Assembly: GCA_965248955.1 (NCBI GenBank)
Contig: OZ252212.1
Coordinates: forward strand, 1,054,001-1,118,000
Origin: DAOUJH01 sp965248955
GTDB taxonomy: Bacteria > Chloroflexota > Dehalococcoidia > Lucifugimonadales > QGNO01
DNA length: 64,000 bases
Reading direction: 5' to 3'
Shown: positions 17,619 to 26,615 of the stretch, piece by piece
How positions within the stretch are numbered: position 1 is the first letter of the stretch
Layout: every line of letters begins with the position of its first letter
Program-made: the position numbers and the translations under genes
The notes under the pieces: model-generated
Seen by the model: the letters and a program-made list of their open reading frames with translations, nothing else
Databases searched by the model: none
Told to the model about the DNA's origin: nothing

Positions 17619-19001
17619 ATGCCGTCCACCGTAATCAGCAACGCCACCATCGTCACCGGCGATGCCCGGCGCAGCATCCACTACGACTCCGCCATAGCCG
17701 TCCAAGACGGCGCTATCGCCGCTATTGGGCCCACTCATGAGGTGCTAAGCCGGTACCCGTCAGCCGAGGTCGTCAACGGCAGCGGCAGGGCCGTATTCCC
17801 CGGCTTCATCAACTGCCACGCACACGTCACCGCCACCATCGACCGCGGCATCACCGACGACTTCGGCTTTCCATTTCCCTTCCGGTTTCCGGAGAACGTT
17901 CGGTCCTTCCTCACCGATGAAGAGTTAACGGTCATGGCCATGCTTGGAGCCATCGAATGCATCCGCACCGGCAGCACCGGCACGGCAGAGGTCGCCGAAG
18001 GCATTGAGCGCTACGCCGAGTCCATAGTAGCCAGCGGACTGCGCTGGTTTCTTGCCGAGTGCAGCGGCGACGGCGTTACCGGCACGGGATACAAGCCCGG
18101 CGAGCCGGTCAACGAGTTCTCCGACGCACGTCGTGAGCAGGCTATGGAGCGAGGCTCCCGCCTCTTCGAAAAGTGGCACGGCCACGATAACGGGCGCGTC
18201 CGGTGCATGACCGGCGCCACCCTGGTGGAGACCAGCTCGCCCGCCTTGCTACGCCAGGTGCTTGAGCTGGCCGAACGGTACAACTGCGGCTACACCATCC
18301 ACCTTGACCAGAGCCGCCTGGAGATTGAGACGGTGCTGCGCATGCATGGCATGCGTCCCGCGGGTTACCTTGCCGCCAATGATTTCCTGGGCCCCGGGCT
18401 GATAGCGGCGCACTTGCGCTACCCTGATGAATCTGAAATAGCCCTCCTGGGCCAGTCCGGCGCCGCGGTATCCCACCAGCCCGCAATGGCGGCGCGGCGC
18501 GGCGTAATACCTCCCATACCGGCCCTGCGCGACGCTGGCTGCACCATTGGCATGGGCACCGACAACAATACCCAGGACATGGTCGAAGTCATGCGTGTCG
18601 GCATGCTTACGGAGCGCATCCTCCGCGATGACCCGGCCAACCCCCAGCCGGAGGAGGCCCTGGAAATGGCGACGATGGGCAGCGCCAAAGCGCTGGGCAT
18701 GGAGAGCTCCATCGGTTCCTTGGAAGTGGGTAAGAGGGCGGACCTGGTGATAGTCAACACCATGCGCTCCAACCTAGCGCCGAACATGCGGGTGGTGTCC
18801 TCTTTTGTCAACAACGGCCAGCCTTCAGACATCGAGTCGGTGATGGTGGACGGCAAGTTCGTAATGCGCCAGGGCAAGGTCCTCACCGCCGACGAAGAGA
18901 CCATCGTCCGCGAAGCCGACCGCATAGGGCGGCGTGCCTGGCGACGCCTGACAGAAAAGTACCCCAACGTGGGATTCCCCGTAGGCCTGGCCCCGGAGTA
19001 A
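17619..19001 (+). CDS. Amidohydrolase (ATZ/TRZ, deaminase-like)
   Basis: A 460-residue metallohydrolase of the same superfamily as the gene at 3018-4562 but clearly divergent. Metal-site motifs are CHAH (His67, His69), the TIHLDQS histidine, AAHL, and the GMGTDNN aspartate. ATZ/TRZ members hydrolyse heterocyclic chloro-, amino- or thio-groups or deaminate nucleoside-like compounds. It follows the SDR by 6 bases. The shared context with GlcG and SDR suggests a small catabolic module. Confidence 0.88.
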   Translation: MPSTVISNATIVTGDARRSIHYDSAIAVQDGAIAAIGPTHEVLSRYPSAEVVNGSGRAVFPGFINCHAHVTATIDRGITDDFGFPFPFRFPENVRSFLTDEELTVMAMLGAIECIRTGSTGTAEVAEGIERYAESIVASGLRWFLAECSGDGVTGTGYKPGEPVNEFSDARREQAMERGSRLFEKWHGHDNGRVRCMTGATLVETSSPALLRQVLELAERYNCGYTIHLDQSRLEIETVLRMHGMRPAGYLAANDFLGPGLIAAHLRYPDESEIALLGQSGAAVSHQPAMAARRGVIPPIPALRDAGCTIGMGTDNNTQDMVEVMRVGMLTERILRDDPANPQPEEALEMATMGSAKALGMESSIGSLEVGKRADLVIVNTMRSNLAPNMRVVSSFVNNGQPSDIESVMVDGKFVMRQGKVLTADEETIVREADRIGRRAWRRLTEKYPNVGFPVGLAPE

Positions 19002-19040
19002 CCTGAGGCCATCGCCCAAGCGATGGGACGGCTCAAAGAC

Positions 19041-19343
19041 TTACCTGTACATGATGAAGGAGTCGAAGGAGTTGTCGGCGTCCGCCCATTCCACTTCAAC
19101 CGCGGCCACCTCCGCGCGGGGAGGGCCTAGATGCAACTCTTCCAACAAGCGCTCCAGGTTTTCCCTGGGTCCTTCCACGCATACTTCAACCGTTGCTCTC
19201 CCAGGTAGATTGCGCGTCCAACCTACAAGCGCTAGGCGCTGGGCATGGTAGTGAACGAAGCGCCTGAATCTCACCTTCTGGACGCGGCCGTGGATGGTAG
19301 CCCTCAGCTTCACCTTGGTCTTCACGGTACTGTCCTGTTCCAT
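19041..19343 (-). CDS. acyP: Acylphosphatase
   Basis: A 100-residue acylphosphatase that hydrolyses acyl phosphates such as acetyl or carbamoyl phosphate in the cytoplasm. The phosphate-binding HGRVQKVRFRRFV segment (catalytic Arg) and the GWTRNLPG turn (catalytic Asn) are intact. The ATG at 19343 has AGAGGAAG upstream; a TTG six bases earlier is less likely. It is 90 bases downstream of the PstS gene on the same strand. Confidence 0.9.
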   Translation of the reverse strand: MEQDSTVKTKVKLRATIHGRVQKVRFRRFVHYHAQRLALVGWTRNLPGRATVEVCVEGPRENLERLLEELHLGPPRAEVAAVEVEWADADNSFDSFIMYR

Positions 19344-19433
19344 TGGCAACTTCCTCTCAGCCGTCGGCTAGCCCGCCGAACCACGTCACCCTCAATTGCG
19401 CTCCTGCTAGGGGTCGCAGATGTAGATTCAATG

Positions 19434-21236
19434 CTATCCGGTCAGCGAAGCCCTGAACTCGGTCCTCTCCGGATTGTAGCTGGGCAGAGCAGTGTAGCCC
19501 ACCTGGGAAGCGAGCTCGCCTGTGTTCTCCAGATAGTAGTCTACAAACGCCTGCAACTCGGGACTGCTCTTCAGCTTCTCCGTGTTCACGTAGATGAAGA
19601 TCGGCCGCGCCAGAGGTGAATACGCACCATTGGCCACCGTCTCGTCGCTGGGAATCACACACCCTTTCCCACCGTCTACTCCTATCACCTTCAGCTTGTC
19701 CTCATTCTGCGCATAGTACGCATACCCAAAGTACCCCAGCGCATTGGTGTCCCCTGATATCCCCTGCACCAGCACGTTGTCGTCCGCACTGGCCGTGTAG
19801 TCATCGCGCGACAACCCTTCATCTCCGTTGATCTCATCCGTGAAGTAGTCGAACGTCCCAGAGTCCGTGTCAGGACCGTACAGCCTGATCCGCTCATCAG
19901 GGAAACTGCTCCGCACATCGTTCCAGCTGTTCACTGCGGACCCAGGCTCCCAGATCTTGTTCAACTCCTCCACCGTCAGACAGTCCACAAACGTGTTCTC
20001 TCTGCTCACCATCACCGCCAGTCCGTCCAATGCCACCGTCAACTCTATATACTCTATGTTGTTGGCTCGCGCCTGCTCCGCTTCCGAGTCCTTGATCGGC
20101 CTCGAGGCGTTCGATATGTCCGTCTCGCCTACCGTGAACCGCTTGAACCCTCCGCCCGTACCGGAGACGGAGACGTTGGCATGCACTTTGGGGTGTATCT
20201 TGCTGAACTCCTCCGCCACCGCTTCAGAGATCGGTCCAACCGTGCTTGATCCGTCTATCTCTATCACTCCGCTCAAGCCATTGAGGGTTGCATTGACCCT
20301 GGCTTTTTCCGGGATATAGTTGGGCAGAGCGGTGTAGCCCACCTGGGAAGCGAGCTCGCCTGTGTTCTCCAGATAGTAGTCTACAAACGCCTGCAACTCG
20401 GGACTGCTCTTCAGCTTCTCCGTGTTCACGTAGATGAAGATCGGCCGCGCCAGAGGCGAATACGCACCGTTGGCCACCGTCTCGTCGCTGGGAACCACAC
20501 ACCCGTTCCCTCCGTCTACTCCGATCACCTTCAGCTTATCCTCATTCTGCGCATAGTACGCATACCCAAAGTACCCCAGTGCATTGGTGTCTCCTGATAT
20601 CCCCTGCACCAGCACGTTGTCGTCCGCACTGGCCGTGTAGTCATCGCGCGACAACCCTTCATCTCCGTTGATCTCATCCGTGAAGTAGTCGAACGTCCCA
20701 GAGTCCGTGTCAGGGCCGTACAGCCTGATCCGCTCATCAGGGAAACTGCTCCGCACATCGTTCCAGCTGTTCACTGCGGACCCAGGCTCCCAGATCTTGT
20801 TCAACTCCTCCACCGTCAGACAGTCCACAAACGTGTTCTCTCTGCTCACCATCACCGCCAGCCCGTCCAACGCCACCGTGAGCTCTATGTACTCTATGTT
20901 GTTGGCTCGCGCCTGCTCCGCTTCCGAGTCCTTGATCGGCCGGGAGGCGTTCGATATGTCCGTCTCGCCTACCGTGAACCGCTTGAACCCTCCGCCCGTA
21001 CCGGAGACGGAGACGTTGGCATGCACTTTGGGGTGTATCTTGCTGAACTCCTCCGCCACCGCTTCAGAGATCGGCCCAACCGTGCTCGATCCGTCTATCT
21101 CTATCACTCCGCTCAAGGTGTTTTGCTCCTGGGTGGGTATCGGATCATCACTGGTACAAGCAACGGCCAAGCCGAGGAGCAGTGCCCAGGCGACAAGGAC
21201 AAAAAGTCCGCGAATGTTAGATATACCGTTTCTCAA
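19434..21236 (-). CDS. pstS: Tandem-duplicated PstS-type phosphate-binding lipoprotein
   Basis: A 600-residue secreted protein with an N-terminal lipoprotein signal (lipobox LAVAC at about residue 27) and two complete PstS-type periplasmic-binding modules. Module 1 covers about residues 42-321 and module 2 about 322-600. Both contain IDGSSTVGPISEA, SGTGGGFKRFTVGETD and DTDSGTFDYFTDEI, the phosphate-contacting segments of high-affinity phosphate ABC transporters. The modules are nearly identical, differing mainly in GGNGCVVP/GGKGCVIP and the last 20 residues. The TTG start at 21236 follows AGGAGGGA. pstC, pstA, pstB and phoU are not in the window, so the partner transporter must lie elsewhere. 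Confidence 0.88.
   Translation of the reverse strand: MRNGISNIRGLFVLVAWALLLGLAVACTSDDPIPTQEQNTLSGVIEIDGSSTVGPISEAVAEEFSKIHPKVHANVSVSGTGGGFKRFTVGETDISNASRPIKDSEAEQARANNIEYIELTVALDGLAVMVSRENTFVDCLTVEELNKIWEPGSAVNSWNDVRSSFPDERIRLYGPDTDSGTFDYFTDEINGDEGLSRDDYTASADDNVLVQGISGDTNALGYFGYAYYAQNEDKLKVIGVDGGNGCVVPSDETVANGAYSPLARPIFIYVNTEKLKSSPELQAFVDYYLENTGELASQVGYTALPNYIPEKARVNATLNGLSGVIEIDGSSTVGPISEAVAEEFSKIHPKVHANVSVSGTGGGFKRFTVGETDISNASRPIKDSEAEQARANNIEYIELTVALDGLAVMVSRENTFVDCLTVEELNKIWEPGSAVNSWNDVRSSFPDERIRLYGPDTDSGTFDYFTDEINGDEGLSRDDYTASADDNVLVQGISGDTNALGYFGYAYYAQNEDKLKVIGVDGGKGCVIPSDETVANGAYSPLARPIFIYVNTEKLKSSPELQAFVDYYLENTGELASQVGYTALPSYNPERTEFRASLTG
19480..20277 (-). repeat. PstS direct repeat, copy 2 (C-terminal module)
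   Basis: Matches 20320-21117 at a constant offset of 840 bases (280 codons). I count about 20 substitutions over 798 bases, roughly 97% identity, with no gaps. Most changes are silent. Confidence 0.9.
20320..21117 (-). repeat. PstS direct repeat, copy 1 (N-terminal module)
   Basis: Partner of 19480-20277. The repeat ends sharply after GCTCAAG on the + strand at 20277 and 21117; beyond that point the linker and the signal peptide region differ. Confidence 0.9.
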
Positions 21237-21272
21237 TCGATCCCTCCTGTTAGATCTTTTTGAATTTGTTTC

Positions 21273-21449
21273 CTAGCCAAAATCCTGGCTGTGAAAGTGG
21301 AAGTTTCCTTGCGACTCATCCCAGCAGCGCTCACACGCCCAGAGCCAGTCCTCCTTGGCCAGATAAACCTCATCACGTAGGAACGAACTCACTGGGATTT
21401 CTATGGGCCTGCTGCACCTTGAACACCGCGAAGAGAGGGTCTGTTGCAT
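21273..21449 (-). CDS. Small hypothetical protein with CxxC pairs
   Basis: A predicted 58-residue protein with CSRCSRP near the N-terminus and CERCWDE near the C-terminus, a pattern typical of a zinc ribbon. The frame stays open a further 95 codons upstream, but that part has no recognisable features. The ATG at 21449 has no clear Shine-Dalgarno, so start and even existence are uncertain. It lies just upstream of the PstS gene on the same strand. Confidence 0.4.
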   Translation of the reverse strand: MQQTLSSRCSRCSRPIEIPVSSFLRDEVYLAKEDWLWACERCWDESQGNFHFHSQDFG

Positions 21450-21882
21450 TAAGAGCAACCCAACAACACTCCCTATCAAGCCTTCAATGCGGTCTCTGAT
21501 AGCCCTCCGTTTTCGACGCCCGTCCTGCCCCAGCCTATGTTTAGAACCGGCGCCGTTTCTGCCGTTCTGCAGGCTTTCAACAGTTTTGGGACCGGCTGGC
21601 TTCAAGACTATAGCGACCCCCCAAAGCTTGTCCTTCTCACTCAATCTTGGTTCCAACTCAGTTCGAGACAAAAGTGGTGCTCCGTTTCTGGTGCTATTCA
21701 ACCTAGCACGGTTTGTTGAACATGCTTTTAACAAGGTATTAAAGGATTGTTAGCAGGTCTTAAAATGTGGGTCCGCGGACATATGAGAATACGGACAGGG
21801 GCGCGTACGTGACTGATAGGAGCATGAGACGCGGCGATGGGCCGCATATTTACAACCATACTTTCTTGCGATAAATTGCTGT
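21450..21882. other. Intergenic region before the Fur-family gene
   Basis: Part of this is the low-confidence upstream extension of the small zinc-ribbon frame. From about 21735 I see no gene or convincing -35/-10 pair before the palindrome at 21883. Confidence 0.4.
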
Positions 21883-21896
21883 TGCAAACGTTTGCA
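21883..21896. promoter_or_regulatory. Palindromic Fur-family operator
   Basis: TGCAAACGTTTGCA is a perfect 14-base palindrome ending 11 bases before the regulator's start codon. Its TTGCAA-N4-TTGCAG reading resembles the TTGCAA-N5-TTGCAA boxes of the Streptomyces nickel regulator Nur, with one base less in the spacer. It is well placed for autoregulation. Confidence 0.55.
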
Positions 21897-21907
21897 GCTA
21901 GCTTCAC

Positions 21908-22354
21908 ATGACCACCTACAAAGATGCGCTTCAGATGGTACGACGCGACGGAGTACGGCTCACTCCGCAGCGGCTTCTTCTCCTTTCAATTGTGGCGAAC
22001 GGCAACGGCCACATGGGCGTCGACGAATTGCTCGGCAAAGCCAGGGAGTCGTACCCCTTCATAGACGTCTCCACCGTCTACCGTACGCTGCATCTGTTCA
22101 AGAAGCTGGGCGTGGTTACCGAGGTGGCCATCGGCGACCGGCTGCATTATGAGCTAACCGACGCCAACAGCCGGCATCACCACATGGTGTGCCGCTTCTG
22201 CGGCAACGCCTTTGACCTCAGCCCCCGTTACCTGGAGGAGTTCAGCCAGGCCCTGGTTGCGCAGTACGGCTTCAGCCCGGACCTGGACCACTTCACGGTG
22301 AGCGGTGTGTGCTCAAGCTGTGCAAAGCCCTGCGGAAATCAGGAGGAGGGTTGA
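21908..22354 (+). CDS. Fur-family metal-responsive regulator (possibly Nur-like)
   Basis: A 148-residue Fur-family repressor. The winged helix contains LTPQRLLLLSIV and STVYRTLHLFKKLG. The dimerisation domain has the HHH cluster (residues 90-92), CRFC (Cys95/98) and CSSC (Cys135/138), giving a structural zinc site. The next gene starts 2 bases after its stop and encodes a NiCoT-type transporter, which suggests nickel or cobalt as the effector; zinc or iron cannot be excluded. The palindrome at 21883-21896 is the probable binding site. Confidence 0.9.
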   Translation: MTTYKDALQMVRRDGVRLTPQRLLLLSIVANGNGHMGVDELLGKARESYPFIDVSTVYRTLHLFKKLGVVTEVAIGDRLHYELTDANSRHHHMVCRFCGNAFDLSPRYLEEFSQALVAQYGFSPDLDHFTVSGVCSSCAKPCGNQEEG

Positions 22355-22355
22355 G

Positions 22356-23096
22356 GTGGAATCGCCCGCTCTAATCGCCTTAGGACTTGGCTTTCTGCTT
22401 GGACTGAAGCATGCCACGGACGCCGATCACGTAGTGGCCGTATCCACCATCGTAAGCGAGTATCGCAGCGCCTGGCGCGGCATCTGGGTAGGCGCATCCT
22501 GGGGACTGGGACACACCACGCCGCTTCTCATCGTGGGAACGGCGATTCTCCTCGTTAAAGGGTCGCTAATCGACGTATACGACGAGTATTCGCACTACCT
22601 GGAATTCGGCGTGGGCATCATGCTGGTCCTTCTTGGCCTGCAGGTGTTCTGGCGGCTGAAAGGGCAGAACCTCCATCTGCACGAACACACTCACCAGGAG
22701 ACCCTCCACGTCCATATCCATTCCCACGCCAGGGATGTTGAGACCGTCGACAAAGCCGTACATCCTTTCGTCGCACTGGCGGGCAGACCCTTCTTCCGGG
22801 TGAAATCTTACGTAATCGGAGTGGTGCACGGCCTTGCCGGAAGCGCCGCCGTCATGCTGGCCGTCCTGGCTACGGATGCCGTTCCCTCCTTCTTCGCCGG
22901 CATAGGTTACCTTATGCTTTTTGGCGTGGGCACCATCCTTTCCATGTCCACCTTGACCGTTCTCATGGGCATCCCCTTTTCGCTGTCCGGTCAGTCTCGC
23001 AGGATCAATGCCGTCATTGCCGGGTTGGCCGCCACCTTGAGCATAGGGTTCGGTTTCCTGCTCATGTACGAGCTGGCCATAGTGGAAGGCCTGTAG
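22356..23096 (+). CDS. Nickel/cobalt transporter, NiCoT/UreH-type
   Basis: A 246-residue integral membrane protein with about six to seven helices. The first helix carries KHATDADHV, the HX4DH signature of nickel/cobalt permeases (His19, Asp24, His25). A cytoplasmic loop near residues 105-130 is rich in histidines (LHLHEHTHQE, HVHIHSHA), as in metal carriers. The GTG at 22356 follows AGGAGGAGGG and lies 2 bases after the Fur stop, so translation is coupled. An earlier ATG would overlap fur and lacks a better ribosome site. It likely supplies nickel or cobalt for urease, hydrogenase or cobamide enzymes encoded elsewhere. Confidence 0.85.
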   Translation: MESPALIALGLGFLLGLKHATDADHVVAVSTIVSEYRSAWRGIWVGASWGLGHTTPLLIVGTAILLVKGSLIDVYDEYSHYLEFGVGIMLVLLGLQVFWRLKGQNLHLHEHTHQETLHVHIHSHARDVETVDKAVHPFVALAGRPFFRVKSYVIGVVHGLAGSAAVMLAVLATDAVPSFFAGIGYLMLFGVGTILSMSTLTVLMGIPFSLSGQSRRINAVIAGLAATLSIGFGFLLMYELAIVEGL

Positions 23097-23220
23097 ACCT
23101 AGGCGGTTGTATGATTGATCAACGTCCCCTTGCTTGATACGTTGATTTTGAAATTGCCTTTACAGGTGGTACCATCATTGTCAGACCTCGTCCGTATATA
23201 ATCTGATGAGGGACCATCTC

Positions 23221-23628
23221 ATGGTGAACAGCAATACCAACCAGAAGATAGAGCAGGCCCTACACGGCGCCTCCGACCGCTACAAAGAGACGTTCAGCCG
23301 CTTGGATGAAGTGATCGAAGCCGTTTTCCCCACTGCCCAGGCCGCTTTTGAATACAACCTCCCGGGATGGAAAATCGAACGGGAGAATATTCAGGAAGAG
23401 GCCAAGGGCACAATTGATCCACGCTTCGTACACGTGCTGATTGCGGAGAGGAAGGCCGGCCTGACGGTACACCTGTGGAATCCAGCCGACTACTACTGGC
23501 TGGACAAGCAGAAGGAAGTGCTCCAAGCCGCCGGATTCAAAGTGATGCGAGGCTGCGTTCAGTTCAACAGGAAGCAACCCTTTCCTTTCGATACTATTGA
23601 AAGCGTACTCACAACGATAGCTCTATGA
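23221..23628 (+). CDS. DUF1801 family protein
   Basis: A 135-residue protein with the DUF1801 (YdhG-like) pattern: LDEVIEAVFPTAQAAFEYNLPGW, then a beta-rich middle and a final FPFDTIESVL. Function is unknown. The ATG at 23221 has GAGGGA seven bases upstream and is preferred to the ATG at 23206. A TATAAT at 23197-23202 may be its -10 box. Its stop overlaps the miaB start by four bases (ATGA), so the two are translationally coupled. Confidence 0.75.
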   Translation: MVNSNTNQKIEQALHGASDRYKETFSRLDEVIEAVFPTAQAAFEYNLPGWKIERENIQEEAKGTIDPRFVHVLIAERKAGLTVHLWNPADYYWLDKQKEVLQAAGFKVMRGCVQFNRKQPFPFDTIESVLTTIAL

Positions 23629-24929
23629 CTACACTGGAAAAAGCCGCAGACCCGGCCAGCTACTACATATGGACCATCGGCTGCCAGATGAACAAGGCGG
23701 ACTCCGACCGGTTGGAGAGCGCCTTGATCCAGCTCGGACTGACGCCGGTGTCCAAGCACCGAGAGGCGGACGTCATAGTCCTCAATAGCTGCGTTGTGCG
23801 CCAAGCCGCCGAGGACAAGGTGACCGGCATGCTCGGCTCGCTGAAGTCGCTCAAGCAGGGGGGCAGCGACAGGATCATTGCTCTGATGGGCTGCATGGTA
23901 GGGCCCAAGACGGGCGAGCTTGAGGCCAGGTTCCCTCACGTAGACGCCTTCATGCGCCCCCAGGACTACCGGCCGCTTCTGGAACTGCTGGGCAACCGCA
24001 TGGGAATAGACGCCGAGGGCTGCCTGACCACGCTCACACCTCCCAATGTCGCGGTCACGGCGTACGTTCCCATCATCCACGGCTGCGACAAGTTCTGTAC
24101 GTTCTGCATCATCCCCTACCGACGCGGCCGTGAAGTAAGCCGGACCGTTGACGACGTTGTGCACGAGGTTGAGCTTCTGGCGGCGCGCAACGTCAAAGAG
24201 GTGACCCTTCTGGGGCAAAACGTAGACTCCTACGGACACGATCTGCCCGGCTCCCCCGACTTGGCCGATCTATTGACCGCCGTCAACGAAGTGGACGGCC
24301 TGGAGCGCATTCGCTTCCTCACTTCGCATCCCAACGATATGAGCCGTCGCATCATCGAGGCCGTGGGTTCCTTACACAAGGTGTGCGAGCACTTCAACCT
24401 CCCGTTCCAGGCCGGCGACGACCAAGTCCTGGAGCTCATGCGCCGCGGCTACACAAACGTTGATTATCGAGGACTGGTGCAGCGCGTAAGGGAAACCGTA
24501 CCCGGCGTATCCTTGAGCACGGACCTGATCGTGGGCTTCCCCGGGGAAAGCGAGGCGGCTTTCCAAGAGTCGCTGAAGATGCTGGAAGACGTCCAGTTCG
24601 ACAAGGTGCACGCCGCAGCCTACTCGGAGAGGCCGGGGACCATAGCCTCACGCAAGCTGCCCGACGACGTACCTTACGATGAGAAGAAGCGGCGGCTCTC
24701 AGCCATCGAACAGGCCCAGGAAACGATTGCGGGGGAGATCAACGGCAGACTGTTGAATACCACTACAGAGGTGCTGGTGGAAAGCCACGAAAAGGGCAAG
24801 TGGAGGGGACGCAACCGCAATGACAAGCTGGTCTTCTTCGAGGACAAACGACAGCTTCAGGGCAAGACGGTGAGCGTTCGCATAGAAAAGACCTCTCCAT
24901 GGTCGCTACAGGGCGTTGCGGTTGGGTAG
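23625..24929 (+). CDS. miaB: tRNA-2-methylthio-N6-dimethylallyladenosine synthase
   Basis: A 434-residue radical SAM methylthiotransferase that thiomethylates i6A37 of tRNA. The N-terminal auxiliary cluster cysteines are in TIGCQMNKAD, LNSC and LMGCM. The radical SAM motif is CDKFCTFCIIPYRRGRE. A TRAM domain closes the protein (about residues 370-434). It starts inside the preceding DUF1801 gene by an ATGA overlap. The related MtaB is less likely given the NKADS motif. Confidence 0.93.
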   Translation: MTTLEKAADPASYYIWTIGCQMNKADSDRLESALIQLGLTPVSKHREADVIVLNSCVVRQAAEDKVTGMLGSLKSLKQGGSDRIIALMGCMVGPKTGELEARFPHVDAFMRPQDYRPLLELLGNRMGIDAEGCLTTLTPPNVAVTAYVPIIHGCDKFCTFCIIPYRRGREVSRTVDDVVHEVELLAARNVKEVTLLGQNVDSYGHDLPGSPDLADLLTAVNEVDGLERIRFLTSHPNDMSRRIIEAVGSLHKVCEHFNLPFQAGDDQVLELMRRGYTNVDYRGLVQRVRETVPGVSLSTDLIVGFPGESEAAFQESLKMLEDVQFDKVHAAAYSERPGTIASRKLPDDVPYDEKKRRLSAIEQAQETIAGEINGRLLNTTTEVLVESHEKGKWRGRNRNDKLVFFEDKRQLQGKTVSVRIEKTSPWSLQGVAVG

Positions 24930-25101
24930 GGCGTAACCGCCGAAACGGACATCTCGACATGGGGGCTGTCGCAGGGGGCACGCCTCCGCCCCGCCTGGAC
25001 GTCTGCGCTGGCATGACGGACGGGGGGTACGGGGTTGAGGCTTTTCCAGCAAAATAGTACACTTACTAGATAACTAACTCGCCGTTGGGGTCGGGGTTGA
25101 T

Positions 25102-26307
25102 ATGATTTCAGTCCAGCGCCAGGCTACTGTTCCCGTAACTGACATAGAGCAGTCCGCTTTCTGCCGCACCGATTCGTCGCTGACGGCCAAGCCTCTTGTC
25201 GAGGAGCTGAAGGCGCACGTTCAATGGCAACGGCTCCCCAAGGAGTACATCGGGCTCAACCCCGACGACCTCCATGCCCGTATTGCCGCGGCCCGTGACA
25301 AGCTGGGCGAGCGACTGGTCATACTGGGACACCACTACCAGCGCGATGAAATCATCCAGTTTGCCGACTTCCGCGGCGATTCATTCCTCCTATCGCAGAA
25401 CGCCGCCCGGCAGAAGGACGCCGAATACGTGATCTTCTGCGGCGTGCACTTCATGGCTGAAACGGCGGACATCCTCACCGACCCCAACCAGAAGGTCATC
25501 CTGCCCAACATGAACGCCGGATGCTCTATGGCCGACATGGCGGCCACCGACGACGTTATGGACGCCTGGGACGATCTGAACGACGTTCTTTCCGGCGGGC
25601 TGGTCCCCATTACCTACATGAACTCCACCGCGGCAATAAAGGCGCTGTGCGGCCAGAACGGCGGCATTGTCTGCACCTCTTCCAACGCCGCTGCCTCCTT
25701 TGAATGGGCCTTCCAGCGCGGCGAGAAGATTCTCTTCCTGCCAGACCAGCATCTAGGCCGCAACACGGGCGCCAAGCTGGACGTACCGCTGGATGAGATG
25801 GTGATTTGGAACCCGTTCAAACCTCTCGGCGGCCTCAGCGAAAGTCAGATCCAGGACGCCAGAATAATCCTGTGGAAGGGCCATTGCTCCGTGCACACCA
25901 GGTTCTCCGTGGCGCAGATAGCGGATGCCAGGGCCAAGTTCCCCAGCGTCCAGGTTGTCGTGCATCCCGAGTGCGTGCGCGAAGTCGTGGACGCCGCCGA
26001 CATGGACGGTTCGACGGAGTTCATCATAAGGGTGGTGAGCCAGGCTCCCGCCGGCTCCGTGTTCGCCATAGGCACCGAGATCAACCTGGTGAACCGTCTG
26101 GCCAACGAAAACCCGGACAAGACGGTGTTCTGCCTCGATCCCGTGGTGTGCCCCTGCTCCACCATGTATCGCATTCACCCCGCCTATCTGGCCTGGGTCA
26201 CCGAAGGGCTGGTTGCGGATACCGTGGTAAACCAGGTCAAGGTTGACGAAGAGACCGCCCACTATGCGCGCATCGCCCTGGAGCGCATGCTGTCGCTGCA
26301 GGGGTAG
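25102..26307 (+). CDS. nadA: Quinolinate synthase
   Basis: A 401-residue NadA that condenses iminoaspartate with dihydroxyacetone phosphate to quinolinate in de novo NAD synthesis. Cluster and substrate motifs are visible: GHHYQRDEI, NAGCSMADMA (cluster Cys), HPECVREV (cluster Cys) and PVVCPCSTMYRI. About 60 residues longer at the N-terminus than the shortest bacterial forms. The ATG at 25102 has only a weak ribosome site. nadC lies 1.5 kb away behind an oppositely oriented MFS gene, and nadB is not in the window. Confidence 0.93.
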   Translation: MISVQRQATVPVTDIEQSAFCRTDSSLTAKPLVEELKAHVQWQRLPKEYIGLNPDDLHARIAAARDKLGERLVILGHHYQRDEIIQFADFRGDSFLLSQNAARQKDAEYVIFCGVHFMAETADILTDPNQKVILPNMNAGCSMADMAATDDVMDAWDDLNDVLSGGLVPITYMNSTAAIKALCGQNGGIVCTSSNAAASFEWAFQRGEKILFLPDQHLGRNTGAKLDVPLDEMVIWNPFKPLGGLSESQIQDARIILWKGHCSVHTRFSVAQIADARAKFPSVQVVVHPECVREVVDAADMDGSTEFIIRVVSQAPAGSVFAIGTEINLVNRLANENPDKTVFCLDPVVCPCSTMYRIHPAYLAWVTEGLVADTVVNQVKVDEETAHYARIALERMLSLQG

Positions 26308-26318
26308 CCCCTTCCGTA

Positions 26319-26338
26319 ATGCCCGTCTCCACGGGCAT
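26319..26338. repeat. Dispersed hairpin repeat copy
   Basis: ATGCCCGT-CTCC-ACGGGCAT, an 8-base perfect stem 12 bases after the nadA stop. In reverse complement it belongs to the same family as the hairpin at 12174-12193. It lacks a U-tract, so it is not a classical terminator. Confidence 0.5.
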
Positions 26339-26615
26339 CCAGAGATGGCAGCGGGGGCTTTGCGCTTGCAGACGCACCTGTAGTCATGGCAACACAGGGT
26401 AAAGAAAGACTTCTCTATTGTTTGTATGAAGCTAGTTCTTCACGCAGCGTTGCTTTATCATATGTGACACCCGCGCCAGTTTGTCTTGCCGTAACTTCGT
26501 CCACGATCCCACCTTCCTCTTGACATCCCTTGGATTAAGTAATGACTTTCTCGCTCGACTAGGAACAACAGATAAGTCTGTCGTCTCAAAGGCTGGCCTT
26601 CACATGATCTACGCC
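26339..26615. other. Intergenic region after nadA
   Basis: Nearly 280 bases without a supported gene, repeat or promoter. Short frames here have no ribosome sites or recognisable motifs. Confidence 0.5.

Noticed and set aside
19434..21236. Two separate PstS genes joined by a frameshift error
   Set aside because: The frame is continuous, the repeat offset is a multiple of three, and only one signal peptide exists, so a single two-module protein is simpler.
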